NCBI GenBank assembly: GCA_014360855.1
Contig: JACIWP010000117.1
Coordinates: 1 to 9,399, forward strand
Direction: 5' to 3'
DNA from: Anaerolineae bacterium
GTDB taxonomy: Bacteria; Chloroflexota; Anaerolineae; JACIWP01
DNA: 9,399 nucleotides
The translations under genes were made by a program, and so were the position numbers. This document shows positions 1 to 5,867 of the stretch, in pieces. Within the stretch, counting starts at the first letter, position 1, and the number at the start of each line of letters is the position of its first letter. The notes under the pieces are model-generated. The model searched no databases, had not been told where the DNA came from, and worked only from the letters and a program-made list of their open reading frames with translations.

Positions 1-1041
1 GTCATCGGGGACCGAGCCGCCGGCTACGCGCCGGAGGTGGAGGTCACCCCGGGCACCGCGGTGCGCATTATGACGGGCGCGCCGATCCCACCCGGCGCGG
101 ACGCGGTGGTGCGCTTTGAGGACACGGATGAGGGGCAGGCGCTGGAGAGCAATTTGCACGCCGGCGCCCGACGCCAGGAGGTGCTGATCCTGCGGCCGGT
201 GGCACCTCATGACAACGTGCGTGACGCCGGCGAGGACGTTCGCCAGGGCGAGCGGGTGCTGGCCGCCGGCACTGTCCTGCGGCCCCAGGAGATCGGCGTG
301 CTGGCCTCTCTCGGCCGGCCGAGCGTGAAGGTGCACCGCCGGCCGCGGGTGGCGATCTTGGCGACCGGCGACGAGCTGGTGGATATTACCCAGCCGCTGG
401 CGCCGGGCAAGATCCGCAATTCCAACGAGTATTCCAATGCGGCGTTGGTGCTGAAGTACGGCGGCATCCCCATCCGGCTGGGCATTGCGCGGGACAACGT
501 GGCGGATTTGACGGCCAAGATCCGCGCCGGCCTGGACCAGCAGGTGGACCTCTTCATCACCTCCGCCGGCGTTTCGGTCGGCGACTATGATGTCGTCAAG
601 GATGTGTTGAATACGCTGGGCCGCATCAACTTCTGGCAGGTGCGCATGAAGCCCGGCAAACCGCTGGCGGTCGGGCTGATTGACGGCGTGCCGCTGATCG
701 GCCTGCCAGGGAACCCCGTTTCCGCCATGGTGTCGTTCGAGCAGTTCGTGCGGCCGGCCATGCGCGTCATGCAGGGCCGCCGGGCATGGCGCAAACAGCG
801 CATCCAAGTGGTGCTGGACGAGGACATCAAGAACACCAGCGGCCGGCGGCATTTCATCCGCGCCATCGTCACCAAGCAGGGTGACCAGTACTTTGCCCGC
901 ACGACGGGCGACCAAGGCTCTGGCATCCTGACCTCCATGGTCAAGGCCAACGCCCTGCTCATCGTCCCCGAGGACCAGCGGCTCGCCCGCAAGGGGGAAT
1001 TGGTCACCGCGGAAATGCTGGATTGGCCGGAAGTCGAATGA
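1..1041 (+). CDS. moeA: Molybdopterin molybdenumtransferase MoeA, 5'-truncated by window edge
   Basis: The enzyme inserts molybdate into adenylylated molybdopterin in the cytoplasm, the last step of basic molybdenum cofactor synthesis. The frame is open from base 1 and gives 346 residues; the family is usually about 400, so roughly 60 N-terminal residues lie outside the window. The GTG at 37 is internal, because upstream codons already read as MoeA. Visible hallmarks in order are VRIMTGAPIPPGADAVV (about 61-111), the NVRDAGEDVRQGE segment (about 214-255), the molybdate-site motif ATGDEL (361-378), a SAGVSVGDYD stretch (about 562-594), MKPGKPLAVG (about 646-675) and GLPGNPVS (700-723). These cover the MPT-binding domain and the C-terminal beta domain. 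The next gene begins 11 bases after the stop, so the two are probably one transcript. Family assignment is very secure; only the N-terminus is missing. Confidence 0.95.
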   Translation, partial: VIGDRAAGYAPEVEVTPGTAVRIMTGAPIPPGADAVVRFEDTDEGQALESNLHAGARRQEVLILRPVAPHDNVRDAGEDVRQGERVLAAGTVLRPQEIGVLASLGRPSVKVHRRPRVAILATGDELVDITQPLAPGKIRNSNEYSNAALVLKYGGIPIRLGIARDNVADLTAKIRAGLDQQVDLFITSAGVSVGDYDVVKDVLNTLGRINFWQVRMKPGKPLAVGLIDGVPLIGLPGNPVSAMVSFEQFVRPAMRVMQGRRAWRKQRIQVVLDEDIKNTSGRRHFIRAIVTKQGDQYFARTTGDQGSGILTSMVKANALLIVPEDQRLARKGELVTAEMLDWPEVE

Positions 1042-1052
1042 GGAGGGAAAGG

Positions 1053-1763
1053 ATGAAGGCGGAAGAGTTTCTGCAGAGGAGCCGTCCCTTTCTGGAGTGG
1101 CTGGTGGAGTGGTACGAGAATTTGCCGGCGCTGTCCCTCGCGGAGATAGACCCGGCGGCGACCATGGTGCTCTCCGTGGACCTCATCCGGGGCTTCTGCA
1201 CGGAGGGGCCGCTGGCCAGCCCGCGCGTGCAGGGCATTGTGCCGGCGGTGGTGCGCCTGTTCCAGATGCTGTATGACCATGGGGTGCGGCACTTCGTCCT
1301 CACCCAGGACACCCATTCCCAGCAGACGCCGGAGTTCGAGGCCTTTGGCCGGCACTGCCTGGCCGGCACGACGGAGAGCGAGACCATCCCCGAACTGCTC
1401 ACCCTGCCCTTCTCGGACCAATTTGTGGTCTTCCCCAAAAATTCGCTCAGCAGTATGCTGGGGACAGGCCTGCCGGCCTGGCTGGAGGCGCATCCCGAGG
1501 TCAAGCAGTTCGTCATCGTAGGGGACTGCACTGATCTGTGCATCTACACCGCGGCCATGGACCTGCGCCTGCGCGCCAATGCCTTCAATGTCCCGGGGGT
1601 GCAGGTCATCGTGCCGGCGGACTGCGTGCAGACCTATGACCTGCCAGTGGAAACAGCGCGTCAGTTGGGCATCATGCCGCACGACGGCGACTTCCTGCAC
1701 CGGGTGTTCCTGTACATGATGGCGCTGAACGGCGTCAAAGTCGTTGCCCAGGTGGTGCCATGA
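1053..1763 (+). CDS. Isochorismatase-family cysteine hydrolase, nicotinamidase-like
   Basis: This is a 236-residue cytoplasmic cysteine hydrolase that most resembles nicotinamidases, which convert nicotinamide to nicotinate in NAD salvage. The ATG at 1053 is chosen because AGGAGGG (1041-1047) lies 6 bases upstream; an in-frame ATG at 1038 sits before that site. The catalytic triad of the superfamily is visible: Asp43 (SVDLIRGF), Lys129 (FPKNSLSS) and Cys163 (GDCTDLC). Asp86, His88 and His101 in the DTH...RHC segment match the metal ligands of PncA-type enzymes. About 40 residues precede the usual start of the fold, so there is an N-terminal extension. It lies between moeA and mobB and its stop overlaps the mobB start by four bases, so it is translated with the Mo-cofactor genes. 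Why a nicotinamidase-like enzyme belongs there is unknown; the true substrate could be another amide. Confidence 0.85.
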   Translation: MKAEEFLQRSRPFLEWLVEWYENLPALSLAEIDPAATMVLSVDLIRGFCTEGPLASPRVQGIVPAVVRLFQMLYDHGVRHFVLTQDTHSQQTPEFEAFGRHCLAGTTESETIPELLTLPFSDQFVVFPKNSLSSMLGTGLPAWLEAHPEVKQFVIVGDCTDLCIYTAAMDLRLRANAFNVPGVQVIVPADCVQTYDLPVETARQLGIMPHDGDFLHRVFLYMMALNGVKVVAQVVP

Positions 1764-2287
1764 GCCAGGCGGATGCGGTTCCCATCGTTTCTATCGTCGG
1801 CAAGTCGGACGTGGGCAAGACCACGCTCATGGAAAAACTTATCCACGAGCTGAAGGCGCGCGGTTACCGGGTCGCTACGGTCAAACATCATGTGCACTGG
1901 TTCGAGATTGACCAGCCGGGCAAGGATACCTGGCGGCATGCGCAGGCCGGCAGTGACGTGGTGGTCATCGCCGCGCCCAACCGCATCGCCCTGGTCGAGC
2001 GCCTGGAGCGGGAACTGAGCATTGACGAGATTGCAGGGCGGATAGGAAAAGTTGACATTATCCTCACAGAAGGATATAAACGTGGCGATAAACCCAAGAT
2101 TGAGGTTTCCCGCCGGGAGCGCGGCCGAGAGCTGTTATGCACCGAGGACGAACTGCTGGCGCTGGCGACGGATGAACCCTATCCGGAGCTGGCCGGCGTC
2201 CCACAGTTCCATCTCGATGATGCCGCCGGCATCGTGGACCTGTTGGAACAGCGCTTTTTACGCCGCCGGCCGGCGGGGAACGAATGA
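1760..2287 (+). CDS. mobB: Molybdopterin-guanine dinucleotide biosynthesis protein MobB
   Basis: This 175-residue P-loop GTP-binding protein assists guanylylation of the molybdenum cofactor, usually alongside MobA. The Walker A segment is G14-KSDV-G19-K20-T21-T22. The family block TVKHH follows at residues 40-44, then the segment QPGKDTWRHAQAGSD (52-66) and TEGYKRGDKPKIEV (103-116), which together are diagnostic of MobB. The ATG overlaps the previous gene's TGA (ATGA at 1760-1763), typical of translational coupling. Its length is normal for the family. No mobA is in the window. The 3' end contains the 14-bp palindrome at 2263-2276, which I attribute to local GCCGGC richness. Together with moeA it marks this operon as making the dinucleotide form of the cofactor for DMSO-reductase-type enzymes; that last step is inference. 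Confidence 0.93.
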   Translation: MSQADAVPIVSIVGKSDVGKTTLMEKLIHELKARGYRVATVKHHVHWFEIDQPGKDTWRHAQAGSDVVVIAAPNRIALVERLERELSIDEIAGRIGKVDIILTEGYKRGDKPKIEVSRRERGRELLCTEDELLALATDEPYPELAGVPQFHLDDAAGIVDLLEQRFLRRRPAGNE

Positions 2288-2314
2288 TTTCCAGACTTTT
2301 CAGGAGAGAGACGT

Positions 2315-2599
2315 ATGACCAGAGTGAAATGCCGACGCAGGGACTGTGCCTTCTGGGATGAGGGCGTGTGCAGTCGCGACCTGATCACCATCGACGAGGA
2401 TGGCTGCCGCAACTTCGAGGAGATCGTGGACTTCCTGGAGGAAGAGGAAGAAATGGACTGGGACGTCGAGGAGGAGGAAGAGGAGGAGGAAGAAGAGGAA
2501 CTCGACTACCTCGACGAAGAAGAGGATCTCTGGGAGGACGAGGAAGAGGATGAAGACGAAGGCCCCCGCGGCATATACCGCAATTCCTGGGGGCTGTAA
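2315..2599 (+). CDS. DUF1540-like small cysteine-cluster protein with polyglutamate tail
   Basis: This 94-residue protein has two parts. Residues 4-31 carry four cysteines (C6-X4-C11-X7-C19-X11-C31) in the pattern VKC...DCAFWDEGVCSRDLITI, which resembles the DUF1540 family of short, probably metal-binding modules. Residues 42-83 are overwhelmingly Glu and Asp, including eleven consecutive Glu (52-62), and the protein ends with a short basic and aromatic segment, RGIYRNSWGL. The ATG at 2315 is preceded by AGGAGAG (2302-2308). It starts 27 bases after mobB and is probably co-transcribed with it. No function is known. The acidic tail could bind cations or a basic partner, but that is speculation. 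The DUF1540 likeness is based on cysteine spacing and neighbouring residues, so it is moderate. Confidence 0.75.
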   Translation: MTRVKCRRRDCAFWDEGVCSRDLITIDEDGCRNFEEIVDFLEEEEEMDWDVEEEEEEEEEEELDYLDEEEDLWEDEEEDEDEGPRGIYRNSWGL

Positions 2600-2647
2600 G
2601 AGAGCCGGCGGCCAGTAGCCCTGGCCGTCCACTGGCTTCTCTGGCGC

Positions 2648-2676
2648 GACAAGCCGGCATACTTTGCCGGCTTGTC
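2648..2676. terminator. Inverted repeat between convergent genes, putative bidirectional terminator
   Basis: A perfect 12-bp stem, GACAAGCCGGCA (2648-2659) paired with TGCCGGCTTGTC (2665-2676), has a 5-base loop, TACTT. It lies between the stop of the DUF1540-like gene (2599) and the stop of the minus-strand phosphorylase gene (2710). The position and strength fit a terminator for both transcripts. Neither strand has a T-tract after the stem, so it is not a canonical intrinsic terminator; it may instead protect 3' ends or act with Rho. Confidence 0.5.
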
Positions 2677-2709
2677 ACGCGCTGTGCCCCCTGATGCGGA
2701 GGCCGGCCT

Positions 2710-3597
2710 TTAGGATTTCCCCGTGACATGCAGATATTTCTCCAGTAAGGGCGCGAGCTTTTCCCGGGTCGCTTCGGGCACCTGATCCAGCGGCGTCACC
2801 AGTGCGGTGCGGAGCGCATCGCCGCAGGCGCAGGTGCGCGCCGGCCTTTCGGCATGGAGCCGGCGCACCAGCTCCCTCACCGCTTTCTGGGCCAGCTCCG
2901 CGTTGCGCGCCAGCGTCTCAAACACCAGCTCCACGCAGACCGCCTCTTCCGTTTCATGCCAGCAGTCGTAATCGGTGACATGGGCCATGACCGCATAGCA
3001 CATCTCCGCCTCGCGCGCCAACTGCGCCTCCGGGATGATGGTCATGCCGATGATGTCCACGCCCCATTGTCGGAAGATAATGGATTCCCCGCGCGAGGAA
3101 AAGCGAGGTCCCTCAATGATGAGATAGATGCCGCCGCGATGGACAGTGCCGCCGGCGGCTTCCACCGCATCCGCGACCCAGCGGCTCATGTGCGGGCAGA
3201 ATGGGTCGGCGAAGGAGATATGGGCCACCAGCCCCTCGCCGAAGAAGGAATACTCGCGCCGGCGGGTGCGGTCGAACACCTGGTCGGGGATGACGATGTC
3301 GCCGGGCTTGTAGGCCTCTTTCATGGAGCCGCAGGCGCTGATGGCGACGATCCGCTCCACCCCCAACGATTTGAGCGCCCAAATATTGGCGCGGTAGGGC
3401 ACCTCGCCCGGCAGGAGCCGATGTCCACGTGCATGGCGCGCCAGGAAGGCGACGCGTTCCCCTTCCAACGTGCCGATGCGGATGACGTCAGAGGGCCGGC
3501 CGAAAGGCGTGACTGGGTAATACTCCTCGATATCCTCCAGCCCGCTGAAATCGTACACCCCGGTGCCGCCGATGACGGCGATTTTCGGCGCTTCCAT
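2710..3597 (-). CDS. mtnP: S-methyl-5'-thioadenosine phosphorylase (MTAP)
   Basis: The enzyme cleaves methylthioadenosine with phosphate to adenine and methylthioribose-1-phosphate, in methionine and polyamine salvage. The 295-residue protein starts at 3597, where GGGAGGGGG lies just upstream; a longer TTG-start frame would begin inside that ribosome binding site. Motifs match family 2 nucleoside phosphorylases: GGTG (10-13), ARHARGH (53-59), ANIWALK (70-76), ACGS (88-91), EGPRFSSRGES (162-172), MT..PEA (185-191) and TDYDCW (208-213). The Asp pair in TDYDCW is the feature that favours 6-aminopurines (MTAP) over hypoxanthine or guanine. Near the C-terminus is a CXC motif (C256-A-C258), as seen in thermostable archaeal relatives. 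No convincing promoter is seen directly upstream; the gene begins 44 bases past the tmRNA terminator T-tract. It stands alone, without mtnA or other salvage genes in view. Confidence 0.93.
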   Translation of the reverse strand: MEAPKIAVIGGTGVYDFSGLEDIEEYYPVTPFGRPSDVIRIGTLEGERVAFLARHARGHRLLPGEVPYRANIWALKSLGVERIVAISACGSMKEAYKPGDIVIPDQVFDRTRRREYSFFGEGLVAHISFADPFCPHMSRWVADAVEAAGGTVHRGGIYLIIEGPRFSSRGESIIFRQWGVDIIGMTIIPEAQLAREAEMCYAVMAHVTDYDCWHETEEAVCVELVFETLARNAELAQKAVRELVRRLHAERPARTCACGDALRTALVTPLDQVPEATREKLAPLLEKYLHVTGKS

Positions 3598-3640
3598 GTG
3601 CGTACCCCCTCCCAAGATATGCGTGAATATCCATGCGGTG

Positions 3641-3676
3641 AAAAAGACAAGGCCGCTTGATAACGCTCAAGCGGCC
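3641..3676 (-). terminator. Rho-independent terminator of the tmRNA gene
   Basis: On the minus strand a perfect 10-bp stem, GGCCGCTTGA / TCAAGCGGCC (plus-strand arms 3667-3676 and 3651-3660), with a 6-base loop is followed by TTGTCTTTTT (3650-3641). This is a classic intrinsic terminator starting 5 bases after the tmRNA 3' end. It also separates ssrA from the phosphorylase gene on the same strand. Confidence 0.9.
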
Positions 3677-3680
3677 CAGG

Positions 3681-4098
3681 TGGAGATGGCGGGAATCGAA
3701 CCCGCGTCCGAAGAATTCGGCCACGGACGGTTGTACAAGCTTCGTCAGTCGTTGGATCTCGCCTGAGGGCACCGGACTGACACGGGGCCATCAGGCCAGC
3801 CGATCGGTCTTAGGATGGAGGTATCGGCGTCCCCCCATCCGCACCTCGCCTGCTCTCACGCCCACTCCCGGCCCGACGAGGAGAGGTCGGGGTGGACGCA
3901 GTCACGCTCTCTGGTGACTGAGGCGTCTGCTCACCCTCGGATTAGGCAGCGAGAGCGACGCTCGCGGCCATCTTGGGGAACGCAAACGCCGGCTTTACAG
4001 TGTTTTTGGCACTTGTTTGTTTTGCTCTGGTTTAACGAGGAAGAGCACCTCGGCTTGCCATCCGTGACCAGCCTTCCCCGTCGAATCCATGCATCCCC
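3681..4098 (-). ncRNA. ssrA: Transfer-messenger RNA (tmRNA), one-piece
   Basis: This is the RNA of trans-translation, which with SmpB rescues stalled ribosomes. The 5' end reads GGGGATGCATGGATTCGACG, matching the conserved tmRNA start. The 3' end has the T arm GCGGG-TTCGATT-CCCGC and CATCTCC. The seven-base acceptor stem GGGGATG/CATCTCC pairs fully with one G-U. Discriminator A is at 3681; the next bases are CCT, so the terminal CCA is not fully encoded and must be completed by nucleotidyltransferase. The tag frame runs from GCC (4010-4008) to TAA (3944-3942) and encodes 22 residues beginning AKNTVKPAFAF and ending KMAASVALAA. The resume codon was chosen by alignment with the E. coli layout (AGT before GCC AAA). 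Length, about 418 bases, is normal. It has its own promoter and terminator. Internal pseudoknots were not worked out. Confidence 0.96.
3942..4010 (-). other. tmRNA proteolysis-tag reading frame (22 codons plus stop)
   Basis: The frame starts at the proposed resume codon GCC (4010-4008) and ends at TAA (3942-3944). The tag is AKNTVKPAFAF, then P, then KMAASVALAA. The last residues VALAA form the usual degron recognised by ClpXP-type proteases. The tag is longer than the 10 residues encoded in E. coli. The end is certain; the first codon is inferred from position and upstream context. Confidence 0.8.
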
Positions 4099-4112
4099 AT
4101 AGCGACAACTAT

Positions 4113-4141
4113 ATTATACCCGGTATCCAAGGAAAAGGCAA
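4113..4141 (-). promoter_or_regulatory. sigma70 promoter of tmRNA
   Basis: On the minus strand the -35 box is TTGCCT (plus 4136-4141) and the -10 box is a perfect TATAAT (plus 4113-4118), with a 17-base spacer. The mature tmRNA begins 14 bases after the -10 box, so a leader of about seven bases would be removed by RNase P. It is back to back with the rrf2 promoter. Confidence 0.9.
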
Positions 4142-4165
4142 GATTTCGATTTGCCGCTCCAATAC

Positions 4166-4194
4166 TTGACATCCGCTATCAACTATAGTACAAT
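4166..4194 (+). promoter_or_regulatory. sigma70 promoter of the rrf2-cysE unit
   Basis: A perfect TTGACA (4166-4171) and TACAAT (4189-4194), five of six to consensus, are separated by 17 bases. A start site near 4201 would give a leader of about 20 bases before the ATG at 4221. The -10 and spacer lie inside an inverted repeat (4173-4199), which implies repression of this promoter. Confidence 0.88.
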
Positions 4195-4199
4195 AGCGG
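4173..4199. promoter_or_regulatory. Operator-like dyad over the rrf2 promoter
   Basis: Perfect 7-bp arms, CCGCTAT (4173-4179) and ATAGCGG (4193-4199), are 13 bases apart. Between them lies the 8-bp palindrome ACTATAGT (4182-4189), nearly concentric with the outer arms. The 27-bp element covers the spacer and the -10 box of the regulator's own promoter. Rrf2-family regulators commonly repress themselves through long dyads of about this size, so autoregulation is the natural reading; no binding data exist. Confidence 0.6.
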
Positions 4200-4220
4200 T
4201 ACGATGTGCAGGAGGGAGCT

Positions 4221-4688
4221 ATGCTGCGGATCACGACCAAGGGACGATACGCCCTGCGGGCGATGCTGGACCTGGCAATGCATCAGCAGGATGCGCCGGT
4301 GACTCGCGAGGAGATCGCCGAGCGGCAGGGACTGCCGGCCACCTATCTGGCTCAGCTCTTCTCGGCATTGACCAAGGCCGGCCTGGTGGAAAGCGTGCGC
4401 GGCCCGGGCGGTGGATACGTGTTAACCCGTCCGGCGGACCAGATCACCGCCGGCGAAATTCTGCGCGCCGTCGAAGGCCCGATTTCCCTGACCGCCTGTG
4501 TGCTGGACGAGGAAGTGTGCGGCCGCGCCGGGCGCTGTTCCCTCCGCAAGCTGTATGAAGGGCTTAGCGACGCCATCGCCCATTATCTGGACACCGTCAC
4601 GCTGGCTGATATCGGCGCCGGCAACATTCCCCATGAGTTCGCGGCCCCGGCGGCGGAGCAGCCGGCGGAATCCCTTCGAGAATCATAA
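4221..4688 (+). CDS. Rrf2-family transcriptional regulator, IscR-like with cysteine triad
   Basis: This 155-residue DNA-binding regulator starts at the ATG at 4221, which AGGAGGG (4210-4216) precedes; the GTG at 4206 lies upstream of that site. The N-terminus MLRITTKGRYALRAMLDLA and the wing segment GLVESVRGPGGGYVLTRP are Rrf2 signatures and form the winged helix. Three cysteines, C93, C100 and C106 (C-X6-C-X5-C), sit where IscR binds its [2Fe-2S] cluster; E. coli IscR has X5 in the first gap. CymR, the cysteine regulator of Firmicutes, lacks such a triad. The gene lies 23 bases upstream of a CysE-DUF59 fusion, so it could regulate cysteine or Fe-S supply in response to cluster status. The tail after about residue 135 is Ala/Pro/Glu-rich and probably disordered. 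Family is certain; cluster binding is likely; targets are inferred. Confidence 0.9.
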   Translation: MLRITTKGRYALRAMLDLAMHQQDAPVTREEIAERQGLPATYLAQLFSALTKAGLVESVRGPGGGYVLTRPADQITAGEILRAVEGPISLTACVLDEEVCGRAGRCSLRKLYEGLSDAIAHYLDTVTLADIGAGNIPHEFAAPAAEQPAESLRES

Positions 4689-4711
4689 GCCCCTGACGGT
4701 TGATTCGGCCG

Positions 4712-5791
4712 ATGAACTGGCTACAACGCATTCGGGAAGATATTGACGTTGCCTTCCAGCGGGACCCTGCCGCGCGCACCCGCGCGGAGGTGCTGCTCAC
4801 ATATCCGGGCCTGCATGCCGTCTGGCTCCACCGTATCGCCCACTGGCTGTGGCGGCGCCGGCGCTTTCTGCTGGCGCGCCTGATATCCCATATCAACCGT
4901 TTCATCACGGGCATCGAGATTCACCCTGGTGCGAAAATCGGCCGGCGGGTCTTCATTGACCACGGCATGGGCATCGTCATCGGCGAGACGGCCGAGATCG
5001 GGGATGATGTGCTCCTGTATCAGGGCGTCGTGCTGGGCGGCACCAGCCTGGAGAAGACCAAGCGCCATCCCACGGTCAAGAACGGCGTGGTCATCGGCGC
5101 CGGCGCCATCGTCCTGGGCCCCATCACCATCGGCGAGAACGCCCGCATCGGCGCCGGCTCCGTCGTCATCAAGGACGTCCCGCCAGAGGCCACGGTGGTG
5201 GGAGTGCCGGCCAGGCTGGCCGGCCGGCGCGCGGACCAGGTAGACGCGCTGGAGCATGCCCGGCTCCCGGACCCGGTGGTCCGCGCGCTGAGCAAGGTGG
5301 TGGAACGGGAGAACGAGCTGGAGGAGCGCATCCGCCATCTCGAACAGCGCATGGCAGAGCTTCATGCGCTTGCTGGCGTAGAGGCGCCGGCGGTCGCCTC
5401 CGGGGAGCAGACCCAGCAGGCGATATGGGATGCCCTGCAGGACGTCATGGATCCGGAGATGGGCGTCAGCGTGGTCGACTTAGGGCTGATTCGCGATGTG
5501 CGCCTGCAGAACGGCGATGTCCATATTGACATGATATTCACCAGCCCGGACTGCCCCTTCGCCGGCCAGCTGATTGAGCAGGTGCGGGGCGCGGCGCGCA
5601 GTGCCGCCGGCATCGAACGCGTGCATGTCCACATTCGCGATGAACCATGGTCGTGGCGACATGTGCGCCTGGATCTCTCCAACGGCACGACCAACGGCCT
5701 GCTGGCCCGTCTGCTCAGCGAGAACGACAAGGACCGGCCGGCTCCTCCGCCCCCCTCTCCGGGGGAAGCCGGCGGACGCATTTCCCCCTGA
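4712..5791 (+). CDS. cysE: Serine O-acetyltransferase fused to DUF59/MIP18 Fe-S assembly domain
   Basis: The N-terminal part, residues 1 to about 175, is a serine acetyltransferase of the short Bacillus type. It makes O-acetylserine from serine and acetyl-CoA for cysteine synthesis. It shows REDIDVAFQRDPAAR, the left-handed beta-helix repeats, the E69-I-H-P and I-D-H84 active-site blocks, GGTS, KRHP and VVGVPARL. Residues 194-220 look like a coiled coil (VERENELEERIRHLEQRMAEL). Residues 234 to about 317 match DUF59/MIP18: DPEMG (247-251), VVDLGLI, a conserved Cys281 in TSPDCPF and a closing EPWSW. DUF59 proteins such as SufT act in Fe-S cluster maturation. The frame is continuous with no stop between the parts. 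The ATG at 4712 fits the family start but has no good ribosome binding site; a TTG at 4700 is the alternative. The last 40 residues are Pro-rich. The E69 position is Asp in E. coli but Glu in Bacillus-type enzymes. Confidence 0.9.
   Translation: MNWLQRIREDIDVAFQRDPAARTRAEVLLTYPGLHAVWLHRIAHWLWRRRRFLLARLISHINRFITGIEIHPGAKIGRRVFIDHGMGIVIGETAEIGDDVLLYQGVVLGGTSLEKTKRHPTVKNGVVIGAGAIVLGPITIGENARIGAGSVVIKDVPPEATVVGVPARLAGRRADQVDALEHARLPDPVVRALSKVVERENELEERIRHLEQRMAELHALAGVEAPAVASGEQTQQAIWDALQDVMDPEMGVSVVDLGLIRDVRLQNGDVHIDMIFTSPDCPFAGQLIEQVRGAARSAAGIERVHVHIRDEPWSWRHVRLDLSNGTTNGLLARLLSENDKDRPAPPPPSPGEAGGRISP
5737..5773. repeat. GC-rich inverted repeat inside the 3' end of the cysE fusion gene
   Basis: The outer arms GCCGGCT (5737-5743) and AGCCGGC (5767-5773) pair perfectly. 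Inside them CCCCC (5751-5755) pairs with GGGGG (5761-5765) around TCTCC, leaving a 7-against-1 internal loop. It lies in the codons for the Pro-rich tail, 16 bases before the stop. It may stabilise or end the transcript ahead of the next promoter; there is no T-tract. Confidence 0.45.
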
Positions 5792-5838
5792 CCAGCCTGG
5801 CGTGCCCGCGATAGGCCGGAGATTCGTTGCCGGCGCAG

Positions 5839-5867
5839 TTGACAATCCATTCCCGCCGGCGTATACT
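5839..5867 (+). promoter_or_regulatory. sigma70 promoter of the small-protein/desulfurase unit
   Basis: A perfect TTGACA (5839-5844) and TATACT (5862-5867) have a 17-base spacer. The expected start near 5874 gives a leader of about 45 bases to the ATG at 5920. This promoter shows that the desulfurase unit can be transcribed separately from rrf2-cysE. Confidence 0.88.

Noticed and set aside
585..1700. 371-codon minus-strand ORF opposite moeA and the cysteine hydrolase
   Set aside because: It is antisense to two clear family members, its translation is Arg/His/Gln-rich with no recognisable motif, and long antisense frames are expected at this GC content.
2263..2276. 14-bp perfect palindrome CCGCCGGCCGGCGG at the end of mobB
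   Set aside because: It has no loop for a hairpin, lies within coding sequence, and is simply two overlapping GCCGGC hexamers.
2400..2618. Lys/Arg-rich frame overlapping the acidic small protein
   Set aside because: It is the +1 shift of GAG/GAA repeats; the acidic frame has the start, ribosome binding site and cysteine motif.
3598..3640. Separate promoter for the MTA phosphorylase
   Set aside because: The best pair (TTTTCA, 17 bases, CATATC) matches the -10 consensus poorly, so I do not call it; the gene may depend on readthrough or a non-consensus promoter.
2854..3660. 268-codon plus-strand ORF opposite the MTA phosphorylase
   Set aside because: It mirrors the phosphorylase codons and runs into the tmRNA terminator; there is no motif or ribosome binding site.
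3657..4102. Short plus-strand ORFs across 3657-3917 and 3815-4102
   Set aside because: They lie on the opposite strand of the tmRNA gene, whose structure explains the sequence.
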